Assembly (NCBI GenBank): GCA_903918045.1
Contig: CAIXCY010000095.1
Span: 1 to 64,000, forward strand
From: an uncultured Bacteroidia bacterium
GTDB lineage: Bacteria > Bacteroidota > Bacteroidia > Bacteroidales > Prolixibacteraceae
DNA length: 64,000 nucleotides
Reading direction: 5' to 3'
The notes beneath the pieces are model-generated. The model was not told the origin of the DNA. It searched no databases and saw only the letters and a program-made list of their open reading frames with translations. The position numbers and the translations under genes were made by a program. Positions 33,112 to 43,800 of this stretch are shown here, piece by piece. Numbering within the stretch: position 1 is the first letter of the stretch; each line of letters opens with the position of its first letter.

Positions 33112-34221
33112 ATGAAACAGTTTTCAATTCTAATGTTAACGGCTCTGCTTGTCGCCGGATATTTTACGGCCTCTGCAAAAGACGATAAAAAGAAGGGGAT
33201 ATCCGAAATGGGAGCCTTTCAGGGGGGGCTAATTTATTCCTTGCCCCGTACCGGGATCCGTATCCTTGTTGAAGTATCTCAGGAAAAATTCTATCATGGG
33301 CCTTATTATGAGTATGCATCAAAATATCTGGGAATAAAAAATGTTGCCACATCCGATGGTGAACTATGGAAAATCAATGACCTTAAGATGGAAACCTTTG
33401 GCGCTCCCGATCCGACAGAGGTACACAAGGCTAACGGTGCCATCGCCTCCATGCTCAGCTTGTCAGATGAAGGGGTATTATTAGGTATTAATTGCGCAGT
33501 TAAGTCAGAGGCAACTAAAATATATACAACCGATTTTACTCCTTCAGTCGAGCTTCCCCACGATATTTGGTCCGAAATGTCAATGCATTCCTTTCTTGTC
33601 GGTAAAGACTCCACAAGACGTTCAGGCGACAAGGTGAAAACATTTGAGGAGAAGGTGGCGGAAGCAGGACAGGATGTTTTGAAACTACGCAAACGCAAAG
33701 CGCTTATTCTGGCTTCAAAATACGATAAGCTCCCTCCCGATGGACAGGCTTACCAGGTTATGGTTGTTGAGTTAAACAAGATCATCGCTGAATATGAGTC
33801 CCTTTTTATCGGAAAAACTTATAAAGCAATTCACAAATATGTTTTCGAAATTGTTCCTGAGGCCAAGGCGAGCAAGGCCCTTGTAGCATTTAGGTTTTCC
33901 CCGGCTTCAGGGGTCCTGCCTGAAAGCAATGTTTCGGGAAAGCCAATTATGCTTGAGCTTGATCCCAATCAGGACCTGGTACACAATAGCGAACAGAAAG
34001 CGACTCCGGCTGCAGGTGAGCCGACGGCAAGCGGACTATTTTACAGGGTCCCGGGATCGGTTGTTGCCCGTTTACTTAGTGGAAGCGATGTACTTGCGCA
34101 GTCACGTTTCTCAATGGCCCAGTTTGGAACAGTCTCTCCATTTCCTGACGGAATGATAAACGGAGAATATTCAATAGAATTTCATCCTGTTACCGGAGCT
34201 ATTAAACGAGTTGGAAATTAA
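33112..34221 (+). CDS. DUF4831 family exported protein
   Basis: The 369-residue protein has a signal peptide (MKQFSILMLTALLVAGYFTASA). Its opening mature region, GGLIYSLPRTGIRILVEV and then FYHGPYYEYASKYLGI, is typical of DUF4831, a Bacteroidota family of unknown role. No catalytic motif is evident. It is followed by a very strong terminator, so the transcript with nnr ends here. The location is probably periplasmic or outer-membrane-associated. Confidence 0.85.
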   Translation: MKQFSILMLTALLVAGYFTASAKDDKKKGISEMGAFQGGLIYSLPRTGIRILVEVSQEKFYHGPYYEYASKYLGIKNVATSDGELWKINDLKMETFGAPDPTEVHKANGAIASMLSLSDEGVLLGINCAVKSEATKIYTTDFTPSVELPHDIWSEMSMHSFLVGKDSTRRSGDKVKTFEEKVAEAGQDVLKLRKRKALILASKYDKLPPDGQAYQVMVVELNKIIAEYESLFIGKTYKAIHKYVFEIVPEAKASKALVAFRFSPASGVLPESNVSGKPIMLELDPNQDLVHNSEQKATPAAGEPTASGLFYRVPGSVVARLLSGSDVLAQSRFSMAQFGTVSPFPDGMINGEYSIEFHPVTGAIKRVGN

Positions 34222-34243
34222 GGGTCATTTTGACCTGATAGTT

Positions 34244-34301
34244 ATACAAATTGCAAAATTCAAACTTTAAACCCTTTTGAATTTTGCAATTTGTATTTTT
34301 C
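34244..34301 (+). terminator. Strong hairpin terminator
   Basis: A perfect 20-bp stem (34244-34263 with 34277-34296) and a 13-base loop are followed by TTTTTC. It lies 23 bases after the DUF4831 gene stop. Confidence 0.9.
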
Positions 34302-34477
34302 ATCGCTTTTCTCCCAATCAATTCCTCATGGATTGGCTGTTGGGTTTCAATATTTTTCCTGATCTTCCACCAATATTAAATCTCCTCTTTTTAACTATAT
34401 TGCGACGCTGAATTCATTGCTAAATCGGATAAAAATCAATAGTAAATAATCTTTTTTAACGCCCTTACCCACAAAAA

Positions 34478-35896
34478 ATGCAGGAACTGAAAAAATCTCT
34501 TCGCGACTCAAAGTCAGCACGTTGGTTGATGCTTGGACTGGTGTCATTTACAATGATGTGTATGTATTACCTCACAGATGCCATGGCTCCTTTACAGGAA
34601 CGTTTACAAGCCGGTCTATCCTGGTCTGCATCGGACTATGGCTTGTTTACCAGTGGTTATGGCTGGTTCAACGTGTTCCTGCTGATGCTTGTTTTCAGTG
34701 GAATGATTCTTGATAAAATGGGTGTCCGGTTCACCGGAATTCTTGCAATTGCGATCATGCTGATTGGCGGATTTATTAAATACCTTGCAATTTCCGGCCA
34801 TTTTCATGGGATGTATGAATTAACAATCGGTTCATGGCAGGTAATTGGCCCAACTACAAAATCTGCAGTGGTTGCAGGCTTCGGATTTGCTGTATTTGGT
34901 GTAGGATGTGAGATGTTTGGAATTGCTGCCAACAAAGCGGTGGTACGCTGGTTTCGGGGAAAAGAGATGGCTTTGGCAATCGGACTTAATACATCAACAG
35001 GTCGTATCGGAACCGCTCTGGCCATGTTCACCCCCATCCCTTTGATTAAGTTAACCGGCGATATCAGCATGCCTGTGATCGTTTCTCTTTTTCTGTTAGG
35101 CATCGGGATGCTCGTGTTTGTCCTGTTTACCTTCATGGATCGCCAATTAGATCAGGAAGATGCCGATGCGGGAGTGGCTGCTGATGAGGAATTTAAATTT
35201 GCTGATATTATCGAAATAGGGAGAAATCGGGCATTTTGGTACATCACAATCTTATGTGTCTTATTTTATTCCGCTGTTTTCCCTTTCATTAAATATGCAA
35301 CGAATATGATTGTGCAGAAATTTGGAATTACCGACTCTTTTGCAGGATATATTCCCGCCTTACTACCATTTAGCGCCTTATTGCTGACTCCTGTTTTTGG
35401 CAGCATGTTCGATAAAAAAGGGAGAGGTGCGACAATCATGATCATCGGTTCTATACTCCTGGTTTGCGTCCATTTATTATTCTCTATACCTTCCTTGAAC
35501 AGTTTCCCCATAGCCATTGGTCTGGTTATGGTATTAGGGATTGCCTTTTCGATGGTTCCTTCTGCGATGTGGCCTTCAATTGCAAAAATAATACCGGAAA
35601 GTAAGCTGGGAACTGCCTATGCCATGACATTCTGGGTCCAGAACTGGGGTTTGATGGGTGTGCCTTTATTAATCGGCGTTGTACTTGATAAATATTGTAT
35701 AACCGGTACAGTAAATAAATTGGTAGACGGTAAAGATCAGATAATTACATTGTATAATTACACAATCCCAATGCTTATATTTGCCTGTTTCGGGATCGTT
35801 GCGATCGTTTTCTCATTTTTGTTGAAAGCCGAAGACCGTAAAAAAGGATATGGTTTAGAATTACCCAATATTGAACATCGAAAAACTACTTTATAA
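34478..35896 (+). CDS. MFS transporter
   Basis: The 472-residue inner-membrane protein has about twelve helices in two six-helix halves joined by an acidic loop (QLDQEDADAGVAADEEF). The helix 2-3 loop motif reads GMILDKMGVRFTG and the symmetric one GSMFDKKGRGAT. The substrate cannot be read from sequence. The dipeptidase gene begins 18 bases downstream, so a dipeptide or amino-acid substrate is plausible; this is inference. Confidence 0.85.
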   Translation: MQELKKSLRDSKSARWLMLGLVSFTMMCMYYLTDAMAPLQERLQAGLSWSASDYGLFTSGYGWFNVFLLMLVFSGMILDKMGVRFTGILAIAIMLIGGFIKYLAISGHFHGMYELTIGSWQVIGPTTKSAVVAGFGFAVFGVGCEMFGIAANKAVVRWFRGKEMALAIGLNTSTGRIGTALAMFTPIPLIKLTGDISMPVIVSLFLLGIGMLVFVLFTFMDRQLDQEDADAGVAADEEFKFADIIEIGRNRAFWYITILCVLFYSAVFPFIKYATNMIVQKFGITDSFAGYIPALLPFSALLLTPVFGSMFDKKGRGATIMIIGSILLVCVHLLFSIPSLNSFPIAIGLVMVLGIAFSMVPSAMWPSIAKIIPESKLGTAYAMTFWVQNWGLMGVPLLIGVVLDKYCITGTVNKLVDGKDQIITLYNYTIPMLIFACFGIVAIVFSFLLKAEDRKKGYGLELPNIEHRKTTL

Positions 35897-35914
35897 TATT
35901 AAAATCAAAAAATT

Positions 35915-37375
35915 ATGAGCAAAGAAATAGCCAATCTTGAACCTAAGGCGGTTTGGGAAAATTTTTACAAATTGACTCAGGTCCCACGCCCCTCCAAAAA
36001 AGAGGAGAAAATTCAGGCATTTATGATGGATTTCGGGAAAAGCCTCGGGCTGGTTACCGAAAAGGATGAGACCGGCAATGTCGTAATCCGGAAGCCCGCC
36101 ACTGCGGGAATGGAGAACAGGAAAGGGATCGTCTTCCAGGGTCACCTGGATATGGTGCCACAGAAAAATAGTGGTACTGTACACGACTTTGAGAATGATG
36201 CGATCGATGCCTGGATCGACGGTGATTGGGTCCGCGCCCGTGGAACTACCCTTGGAGCCGATAACGGACTTGGTGTTGCGTGTGCGATGGCGGTCCTTGC
36301 CTCAAAAGATATTGCTCACGGACCACTCGAAGCGCTATTTACCTGTGATGAGGAGACCGGTATGACCGGGGCGTTTGGATTGAAGCCAAATTGGCTTAAG
36401 GGCGACATCCTGCTTAATATGGATTCAGAAGAGGAGGGAGAACTCTATGTCGGTTGTGCAGGTGGTGTCAATGCTGACATCGAATTCGAATACGACGAAG
36501 TGATCGTACCAGAGGGGGTTTCCCCTTTTAAACTCGTGATTTCCGGATTGAAAGGGGGCCATTCGGGTCTTGAGATTAATGCGGGAAGAGGGAATGCCAA
36601 TAAATTGATTATCCGGTTTCTTAAATATATAACCAGGGAATTAGACGTCCGTTTGGCCGAAATTAATGGCGGTGGAATGCGTAATGCAATTCCGCGGGAA
36701 GCCTATGCAGTTGTACTGGTTGCCGATGAAAATATAGAACAATTAAAAAGTGCCGTCAAAAAATACGAATCGATCTATAAATATGAATTGGGAGCCGTTG
36801 AACCTGCCCTTAGCTTCACAATCTCTGAAACGGATGTTCCTGCTTCACTAATCGAGGAAAGGGTTCAGGATGACCTTATCGATTCTGCCTACGCCTGCCC
36901 CAACGGAGTGATCCGAATGAGCGACAGCATGGCTGGAATGGTCGAAACCTCGACAAACCTCTCCACGATAAAATCAAGCAAGGGGGTTATTTTTGTAAAA
37001 TGCCTTTTGCGCAGCTCAGTTGATACGGCCAAGGATGATCTTGTCGAAATGGTGGACAGCGTTTTCGCTTTAGGCGGTGCAATGGTCGCATTCGATGGCG
37101 ATTATCCAGGGTGGAAACCAAATATGGATTCGCAGATTCTGGCAAAAATGAAAGAGATTTATGAGTCCAAATTTGGGAAAACACCTGCGGTACTTGGAAT
37201 TCACGCCGGTTTGGAGTGCGGAATACTGGGAGCCGCTTACCCAAACTGGGATATGATTTCATTCGGTCCAACCATGCGCTCACCCCATTCTCCCGATGAG
37301 CGTGTCAATATCCCATCGGTGCAGAAATTCTGGGATTTTCTTGTTGATATTCTTAAAAATACTCCGGCAAAATAG
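35915..37375 (+). CDS. pepD: Aminoacyl-histidine dipeptidase (M20C)
   Basis: PepD is a cytoplasmic dinuclear zinc peptidase that cleaves Xaa-His and other dipeptides. Its 486 residues have the M20 metal-site motifs: FQGHLDMVPQK, GTTLGADNGLGVA, TCDEETGMTGA and SPHSPDERVNI. The lid dimerisation domain sits in the middle, with GGHSGLEI. It is probably cotranscribed with the MFS gene 18 bases upstream, and a terminator follows. Together with the POT transporter it points to peptide scavenging. Confidence 0.96.
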   Translation: MSKEIANLEPKAVWENFYKLTQVPRPSKKEEKIQAFMMDFGKSLGLVTEKDETGNVVIRKPATAGMENRKGIVFQGHLDMVPQKNSGTVHDFENDAIDAWIDGDWVRARGTTLGADNGLGVACAMAVLASKDIAHGPLEALFTCDEETGMTGAFGLKPNWLKGDILLNMDSEEEGELYVGCAGGVNADIEFEYDEVIVPEGVSPFKLVISGLKGGHSGLEINAGRGNANKLIIRFLKYITRELDVRLAEINGGGMRNAIPREAYAVVLVADENIEQLKSAVKKYESIYKYELGAVEPALSFTISETDVPASLIEERVQDDLIDSAYACPNGVIRMSDSMAGMVETSTNLSTIKSSKGVIFVKCLLRSSVDTAKDDLVEMVDSVFALGGAMVAFDGDYPGWKPNMDSQILAKMKEIYESKFGKTPAVLGIHAGLECGILGAAYPNWDMISFGPTMRSPHSPDERVNIPSVQKFWDFLVDILKNTPAK

Positions 37376-37403
37376 GTAATATATATTTTAGTCATTTGAA
37401 ATC

Positions 37404-37446
37404 CAGGCCCCGGAGGTATTTAATTACCTTCGGGGCCTGATCTTGT
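37404..37446 (+). terminator. Terminator after pepD
   Basis: A stem of about 14 bp, CAGGCCCCGGAGGTA (37404-37418) with TACCTTCGGGGCCTG (37425-37439), contains one mismatch and is followed by ATCTTGTTTA. The T-tract is weak. Confidence 0.75.
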
Positions 37447-37510
37447 TTATGAGGTTCAAATATCCCTCGTCCTTATAAATTGGATCATTTTTTGAATGAC
37501 TTTTCTCCTT

Positions 37511-37540
37511 TTTGATATCCTGCCCGAATGTGTATATTTG
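37511..37540 (+). promoter_or_regulatory. Promoter of the propeller regulator
   Basis: TTTG (37511-37514), 18-base spacer, TATATTTG (37533-37540). The implied start near 37547 lies downstream of an in-frame ATG at 37528 and so supports translation from 37597. Confidence 0.6.
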
Positions 37541-37596
37541 CATTATCCCAATCACTTAATAGCAAATCATTTCAAAACCTAAATATCCATTTCGAT

Positions 37597-40512
37597 ATGA
37601 CAAAAAGAGCCATCCTTGTCATCCTCTTTATTCAAATAATTATGAATTCCGGGTATTCTCAGATTAAGAATATCGGTGTTCCTTATATTCATAATTATCC
37701 CAAACGGGAATACAAAGCTGGTACCCAAAACTGGGGGATCGCCCAGGATCAAAAAGGATTTATGTATTTTGCCAATAATGAGGGACTTCTGGTTTTTGAC
37801 GGTGTTGCATGGCAATTGTATAAAATGCCCAACTCTTCCATTACCCGATCGGTTTACATCAGTGAAAAGGGGGGCATTTTTATTGGAGCCTACAACGAAC
37901 TGGGTAAAATGGAATACGGGAGTAATGGCAAATTGGAGTTTAAGTCCCTTAAGAAATATATTCCAACCGAATATCAGAATTTTGATGATATCTGGAATAT
38001 CAACGCCTTCGATGGAAAAATTGTCTTCCAATCCTATTTTAATGCCTTCATTTTTGAAAATGATTCTTCACTTAAGGTAATCAATGCTCCGGTCAGGTTT
38101 CAGAATTCCTACAAAGTGAAAGAGAAATTGTATTTTAATGATATTGAAAATGGTTTGTACGAACTTATTGGGACTAAACTGATAGAATTGTCGGGTTGTC
38201 AGAGTCTGAAGGGAGAGGAGATCTGTACGATCCTACCATTTTCTGAAGGCGATGAACTTCTGATTTGTACATTAAACAAAGGGATCTATACCTATAATGG
38301 CAAACAGCTGCTCGAGTGGAAAGTACCTGTTAATGAGTTTCTTAAGAATAATCAAATCTTTAGTGCAACACTTATTCAAAATAGTAATTATGCATTTGGC
38401 ACGATCCATGATGGGGTGATTATTTGTGATCCGCAGGGAGTTATTGTACAGATGATTAATAAAAAGAAAGGTTTGCAGAACAATACAGTTCTGAAAGTTT
38501 TTACTGATCGTGGCGGAGACTTATGGCTGGGTCTTGATAATGGCATCGATTACATCAACATTAATTCTCCAATCACCTTTTTAAAACAATCGGAGGAGAT
38601 CGGGGCAGGGTATACCTCTATTATTTATCATGGAAAACTCTATCTGGGAACAAACCAGGGTCTTTTTGTAAAAGATTGGGAAAAGAGTGACCAAAACAGT
38701 AGTTTACGGTTGATTCCCAACACTTCCGGTCAGGTTTGGTCACTTGGGGTTTATGACGGTATTTTGATCTGTGGACACAATAAGGGAACCTTTATCATCG
38801 ATGGGGAGCACGCAACGGAGATCTGTAATATTCCGGGAGGATGGAAATACCAAATTCTTAAACGGTTTCCCGGTTACCTGATCGGCGGAACGTACAGTGG
38901 TTTGATCTACTTCAGAAAGGAAAATGGTTCATGGAAGTATGTTAACAAGATAAAGGGTTTTAATGAGTCGTTCCGGATTTTCGAGGAGGATGAGCAAGGG
39001 ACCTTATGGATGAGTCACGGATTTAAAGGGATTTACAGTATCAGTTTTGGGACTTCGCTTGATAATGTAAAATCATTCCGGTATTATACCGTGAAAAACG
39101 GGTTGCCCACCAATTACAATCTGAATGTTTTTAAGATTAAGGGAAAAATTGTTTTTGCCACTAATGCCGGGTTATATGATTATAATTCGAAGAGTGATCG
39201 GTTTGAGAAGAGCGCCTATTTCAATGAGCTGCTTAATCCGGTTATCGACTTTACCTATCTTAGGGAAGATGACAAAGGGAATATCTGGTATATTGCATGG
39301 TATCATTCAACCCATCGGGCCGGAGTATTCCGGATGCAGGAAGATGGGACCTTTAAACATATAAGTGCCCCTTTTGTCTTACTCAGCGGCAAATTTATAA
39401 GTGGTTTTGAATCGATATATCCCTATTCAACTGACCATCTTTTTTTAGGAACAGAGGATGGTTTTGCCCATTACTCACCCACCGCCCACTTCAGTTATAA
39501 TCCGGAGTTTTCTGCTTTTATTACGAGGGCTGTTGCAGCGAATCTGGATAGTACTTTCTATTATGGCAACTCCCTCCATTCGGGCAAAGCGAATACAATC
39601 CCAAAATATACGTTTGGTTACGCGAAAAACGCCTTTAAATTCTATTTCGCTTCCCCGATTTATGACAATCCCACCAGCGTAGAATACAGTTTTAAATTGA
39701 CGGGTCTAAATAATGACTGGTCAGGATGGAGCAGTTCCCCTTCTGTGGAGTTTGCACAATTACCCGAGGGAAACTATGGGTTTAATGTCAAAGCCCGAAA
39801 TTCACTCGGCGTGGAGAGCCGTAGTGATGAGATTCAGTTTACGGTGAGCCCTCCATGGTACAGGTCCGGGATGGCAATTGCTGTTTATATTTTATTTCTC
39901 TTTATCCTTTTTATTCTTTCGGGCTTAGTTTTTATCAAACGATTGGAGATTTCACGTCGTAAAGAACGGCTAAAACACCTGCTTGCATACAGGCAAAAAG
40001 AGAGTGATTATATTCAGCAAGCCGCATTGGCTGAAAAGAAGATTATTAAGCTCAAAAATGATAAGCTGAAAAATGAGATGATTCATCGGGACAAAGAGTT
40101 AGCCAATCAAACAATGGATTTAATTCATAAAAATAAGTTTCTCACAAAGATTAAGGAGGATCTTGAAAAAATCAAGGGAGCATCATCGGATGAAATGTTG
40201 AAAGTGAAAATCTCCTCCATGATTGGCAAGATTAACAAAGATGTTGACCATGACAAACAATGGGAAGTCTTTGAGACGGCTTTTGATGAAGTCCATGAAG
40301 ATTTTTTAAACCGATTAAAAACCCGGTTTCCTAATTTAACTCCCAAAGAACTCAGATTGTGCGCCTACCTTCGGATGAACATCTCCACCAAGGAGATCGC
40401 ACCGTTAATGAATATTTCAATCCGCGGCGTCGAGATTTGCCGGTACAGAGTTCGAAAAAAAATAAAAATTGATCGCGATACCAACCTTACTAGTCTGTTA
40501 ATAGATCTTTAA
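37597..40512 (+). CDS. Membrane-spanning beta-propeller sensor with LuxR-type helix-turn-helix
   Basis: The 971-residue protein has a signal peptide (MTKRAILVILFIQIIMNSGYSQ). Two seven-bladed-propeller-type sensor regions made of Reg_prop repeats follow (NWGIAQDQKGFMYFANNEGLLV; GNIWYIAW). Next come a Y_Y_Y domain (YSFKLTGLNNDWSGWS), one membrane helix (about 758-780), a long coiled coil and a C-terminal helix-turn-helix (LTPKELRLCAYLRMNISTKEIAPLMNIS). There is no kinase or receiver domain, so it is a one-component transmembrane regulator, not a hybrid two-component system. Directly upstream of susC, it probably senses a beta-glucan fragment and controls the locus. Confidence 0.88.
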   Translation: MTKRAILVILFIQIIMNSGYSQIKNIGVPYIHNYPKREYKAGTQNWGIAQDQKGFMYFANNEGLLVFDGVAWQLYKMPNSSITRSVYISEKGGIFIGAYNELGKMEYGSNGKLEFKSLKKYIPTEYQNFDDIWNINAFDGKIVFQSYFNAFIFENDSSLKVINAPVRFQNSYKVKEKLYFNDIENGLYELIGTKLIELSGCQSLKGEEICTILPFSEGDELLICTLNKGIYTYNGKQLLEWKVPVNEFLKNNQIFSATLIQNSNYAFGTIHDGVIICDPQGVIVQMINKKKGLQNNTVLKVFTDRGGDLWLGLDNGIDYININSPITFLKQSEEIGAGYTSIIYHGKLYLGTNQGLFVKDWEKSDQNSSLRLIPNTSGQVWSLGVYDGILICGHNKGTFIIDGEHATEICNIPGGWKYQILKRFPGYLIGGTYSGLIYFRKENGSWKYVNKIKGFNESFRIFEEDEQGTLWMSHGFKGIYSISFGTSLDNVKSFRYYTVKNGLPTNYNLNVFKIKGKIVFATNAGLYDYNSKSDRFEKSAYFNELLNPVIDFTYLREDDKGNIWYIAWYHSTHRAGVFRMQEDGTFKHISAPFVLLSGKFISGFESIYPYSTDHLFLGTEDGFAHYSPTAHFSYNPEFSAFITRAVAANLDSTFYYGNSLHSGKANTIPKYTFGYAKNAFKFYFASPIYDNPTSVEYSFKLTGLNNDWSGWSSSPSVEFAQLPEGNYGFNVKARNSLGVESRSDEIQFTVSPPWYRSGMAIAVYILFLFILFILSGLVFIKRLEISRRKERLKHLLAYRQKESDYIQQAALAEKKIIKLKNDKLKNEMIHRDKELANQTMDLIHKNKFLTKIKEDLEKIKGASSDEMLKVKISSMIGKINKDVDHDKQWEVFETAFDEVHEDFLNRLKTRFPNLTPKELRLCAYLRMNISTKEIAPLMNISIRGVEICRYRVRKKIKIDRDTNLTSLLIDL

Positions 40513-40823
40513 TTGATTTTTATCCATTGTAGTATTATATTATTACCATAAGTGTATTTTTTAATATTTCTAAATAAGATGTTAATTACTTATATTTAGG
40601 TAATTAGTGTTTTATTGATGTATTTTTGATGTATTTAAATATCGGGCTTGATGTATTATTGTTGTAAGAAAAATCATTTTAATTTGAAATGTTATAGCTT
40701 ATTTTGCGACATAAAGTTTAAAGTATGATTAATTTAATGTGAAATAACATTAACAAATTATAAAATTTTTCATGCCAAAAGACTTAATTCTTAATTAACA
40801 TTTCTAAAATTCAATTAAAATTT
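40513..40823 (+). promoter_or_regulatory. AT-rich leader region upstream of susC
   Basis: This 311-base gap holds no gene. It is very AT-rich and has a TATTTTTG match to the -7 consensus at 40621-40628, without a clear -33 partner. If used, that promoter would give a leader of nearly 200 bases. No terminator hairpin was seen after the regulator. Confidence 0.35.
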
Positions 40824-43800
40824 ATGAAAAAAACAATTTTAGTTCTTTTAATCAGCGTGTGCTCCCTGTTCGTTTACGGACAGAGTATACAAGTAAAAGG
40901 GGTTGTTACTTCCGCCGATGATGGACAGCCGATTCCTGGAGTTGGTGTTGTTTTGAAAGGAACAACCACTGGTGTTACAACCAATATTGACGGAGCTTAT
41001 ACTTTAAGTGTTCCTGCTACGAGTACTCTTTTGTTTTCATTTGTTGGGATGACTTCCCAGGAGGTTGCAGTAAATCGCAGGACCACAATTAACGTTAAAC
41101 TTTCCTCCGCAGCTGAGACTATTGATGAGGTTATTGTTGTCGGTTACGGTACTCAAAAGAAGAGTGTAGTTACAGGGGCAATCTCTACAGTAAAATCATC
41201 GGATCTGGATAACATGCCGACTCCAAGGGTCGAGGATGCTTTGAAAGGTAGAACCTCTGGTGTGACTGTAGCTTCTAGTTCAGGTCAGCCTGGCTCCGAC
41301 GCAACGGTAAGTATCCGCGGTATTACCTCAATCAATTATGTTTCTCCCCTTTATGTTGTGGACGGAGTTCCTGTTGTTGTAGGTGGAATTGATTACCTGA
41401 ATCAGTCAGACATCGAATCGATCGAAGTTCTGAAAGATGCTGCTTCAGCTGCAATTTACGGTACTCAGGCTGCAGGTGGTGTAATTCTTGTTACTACCAA
41501 AAAAGGTAATGCAGGCACCATGAAAGTGAATTATAACGGTTATGACGGCACCCAGGCGCCAGAGCGTACCTTAAACATGCTCAACGCAACCCAATACGCA
41601 ACCTTGAGGAACGAATCTTCAATTGCTGCAGGCAGGGGAATTATATTCTCTGATCCACGCTCCCTTGGTGTTGGTACAAACTGGCAAAAGGCTATTTTCA
41701 ATAACAGTGCAATGGTTCAAAACCATAATTTAAGTTTCAGTGGTGGTAACGAAAAATCAACCTTTTTTGCCTCCTTCGGATACTTTGCACAGGATGGTAT
41801 TGTCTCATCCAGTATTTCCGGATATAAAAGGTTCACTGCCCGTTTAAATTCAGCTCATAAAGTAAAACCATGGCTTAACTTTGGGAATAATGTATCGTAT
41901 TCTCACATCGTAAGTAAAAGTATCTCTGCCAATGACTATTTTGGAGCCCCTTTGGCTTCAGCAGTTAACCTTGACCCGGTAACTCCATTGGTAGTTACTG
42001 ATCCTAATGTTTTAGCGACAGAGCCTTATGCATCTCATCTGGGCTCTATCCTCAGAGACGCTGCCGGAAATCCTTACGGTATCTCAAACTATGTTGGACA
42101 GGAAATGTCAAACCCATTGGCTTTTGCTCAAAAACAACAAGGTAATAATGGATGGAGTGACAACATTGTAGGTAATGTGTATTTGGAAATTAACCCTGTT
42201 AAAGGTCTGAAAATTAAATCAAGCATCGGCGCAAAACTCGCTTTCTGGGGTTATGCATCCTATACTCCGATCTATTTCCTGAGCAATACAATTTCAAATT
42301 TGACCCAGAATTCATATAGTCGGACTCAAAACAGAGCTACTGACTGGACCTGGACAAATACGGTGGATTATACCCGTTCATTCGGTAAGCATAACTTAGA
42401 TTTATTGCTCGGAACTGAGGCCCGCGATGAGAGCGATGTGAATATGATCGGCGCTACCTATTTAGGTATTCCAGCTACAAGTTATGGTACTGCTTCAATG
42501 AATTATTCAATTCCAGTTGCCAATCGTCAGGCCTGGGGATCTGAGAATCAGCCCTATAAATTATCTTCACTCTTCTCCCGTTTAACCTACGATTATGAAG
42601 GAAAATATTTATTTACCGGTATCATTCGTCGGGATGGATCTTCCCATTTTGGTAGCAACAATGTCTATGGATATTTCCCATCTGCATCATTTGGATGGGT
42701 AGCTTCAAGAGAAGATTTCTGGGTTAAGAACGAAGCAGTTAATCTGTTAAAAGTTAGAGCTGGTTACGGTGTAAATGGTAATGACAACCTTTCTCCGTTC
42801 CTTTATACTTCAACAATTGGCGCCCTGGGTGGATATGCCTTTGGAAATACAGTCAACAGCGCTCCTGTTACCGGTTATGGTCCTGGCGCTCCTGCTAATC
42901 CGAATTTGAAATGGGAGCAGACCAGCCAGTTAAACATCGGTGTCGATGCAATCCTGTTCAAAAATTTCACTGCTACAGTTGAGGTTTTCAAGAAAAAAAC
43001 TACTGGAATGTTAATGGCCGTCTCCCTTCCTGGTTACGTTGGTGCCTCAGCAAGCCCTTACGGCAATGTTGCTTCAATGGAAAATAAAGGGATTGAATTT
43101 GACCTTGGCTACAATAAAAAATTCGGTGAGATCGCTGTAGGATTGAAAGCTAATGCCTCTTATATTGAGAATAAAGTTACTGATATTGGAACGAACCTGT
43201 ACCTGACCAATGCGACCATGATTGCCAGCACTTATGAAGTGAGCCGTAAAGCGGTAGGTCAGCCAGTAAATGAATTCTATGGATTTAAGATCGGTGGTGT
43301 TTTTCAAACCCAGGCAGAAATTGATAGTTATGTTGGCACAGCAGGGACTAAGATTCAGCCAAATGCCAAGCCAGGTGATTATAAATGGGTTGATACCAAT
43401 GGTGATGGGACAATTACAGAAAAAGACAGACAATACCTTGGAAATCCAACTCCCAATTTCACTTATGGACTAACTGCCAATGTGGCTTACAAAGGATTCG
43501 ATTTAGTAGTATTCGGACAAGGTGTTTCGGGTAATAAGATTTTTAATCAATTACGCAGACTTGACATAGTTGGAGCCAATTATATGAATAAGGCGATGGG
43601 TCGCTGGACAGGTGCAGGAACTTCAAACACCTATGCACGTCTTTCTGACAATGATCCGAATAATAACTTCGCAAACCCAAGTAATTTCTATTTGGAAGAT
43701 GGCGCTTATTTTAGAATCAAGACTTTACAGTTGGGTTTTACATTGCCTAAGGCACTGATGAATCGTATTCAGGTTGAAAAATGCCGTATTTATGTTAGCG

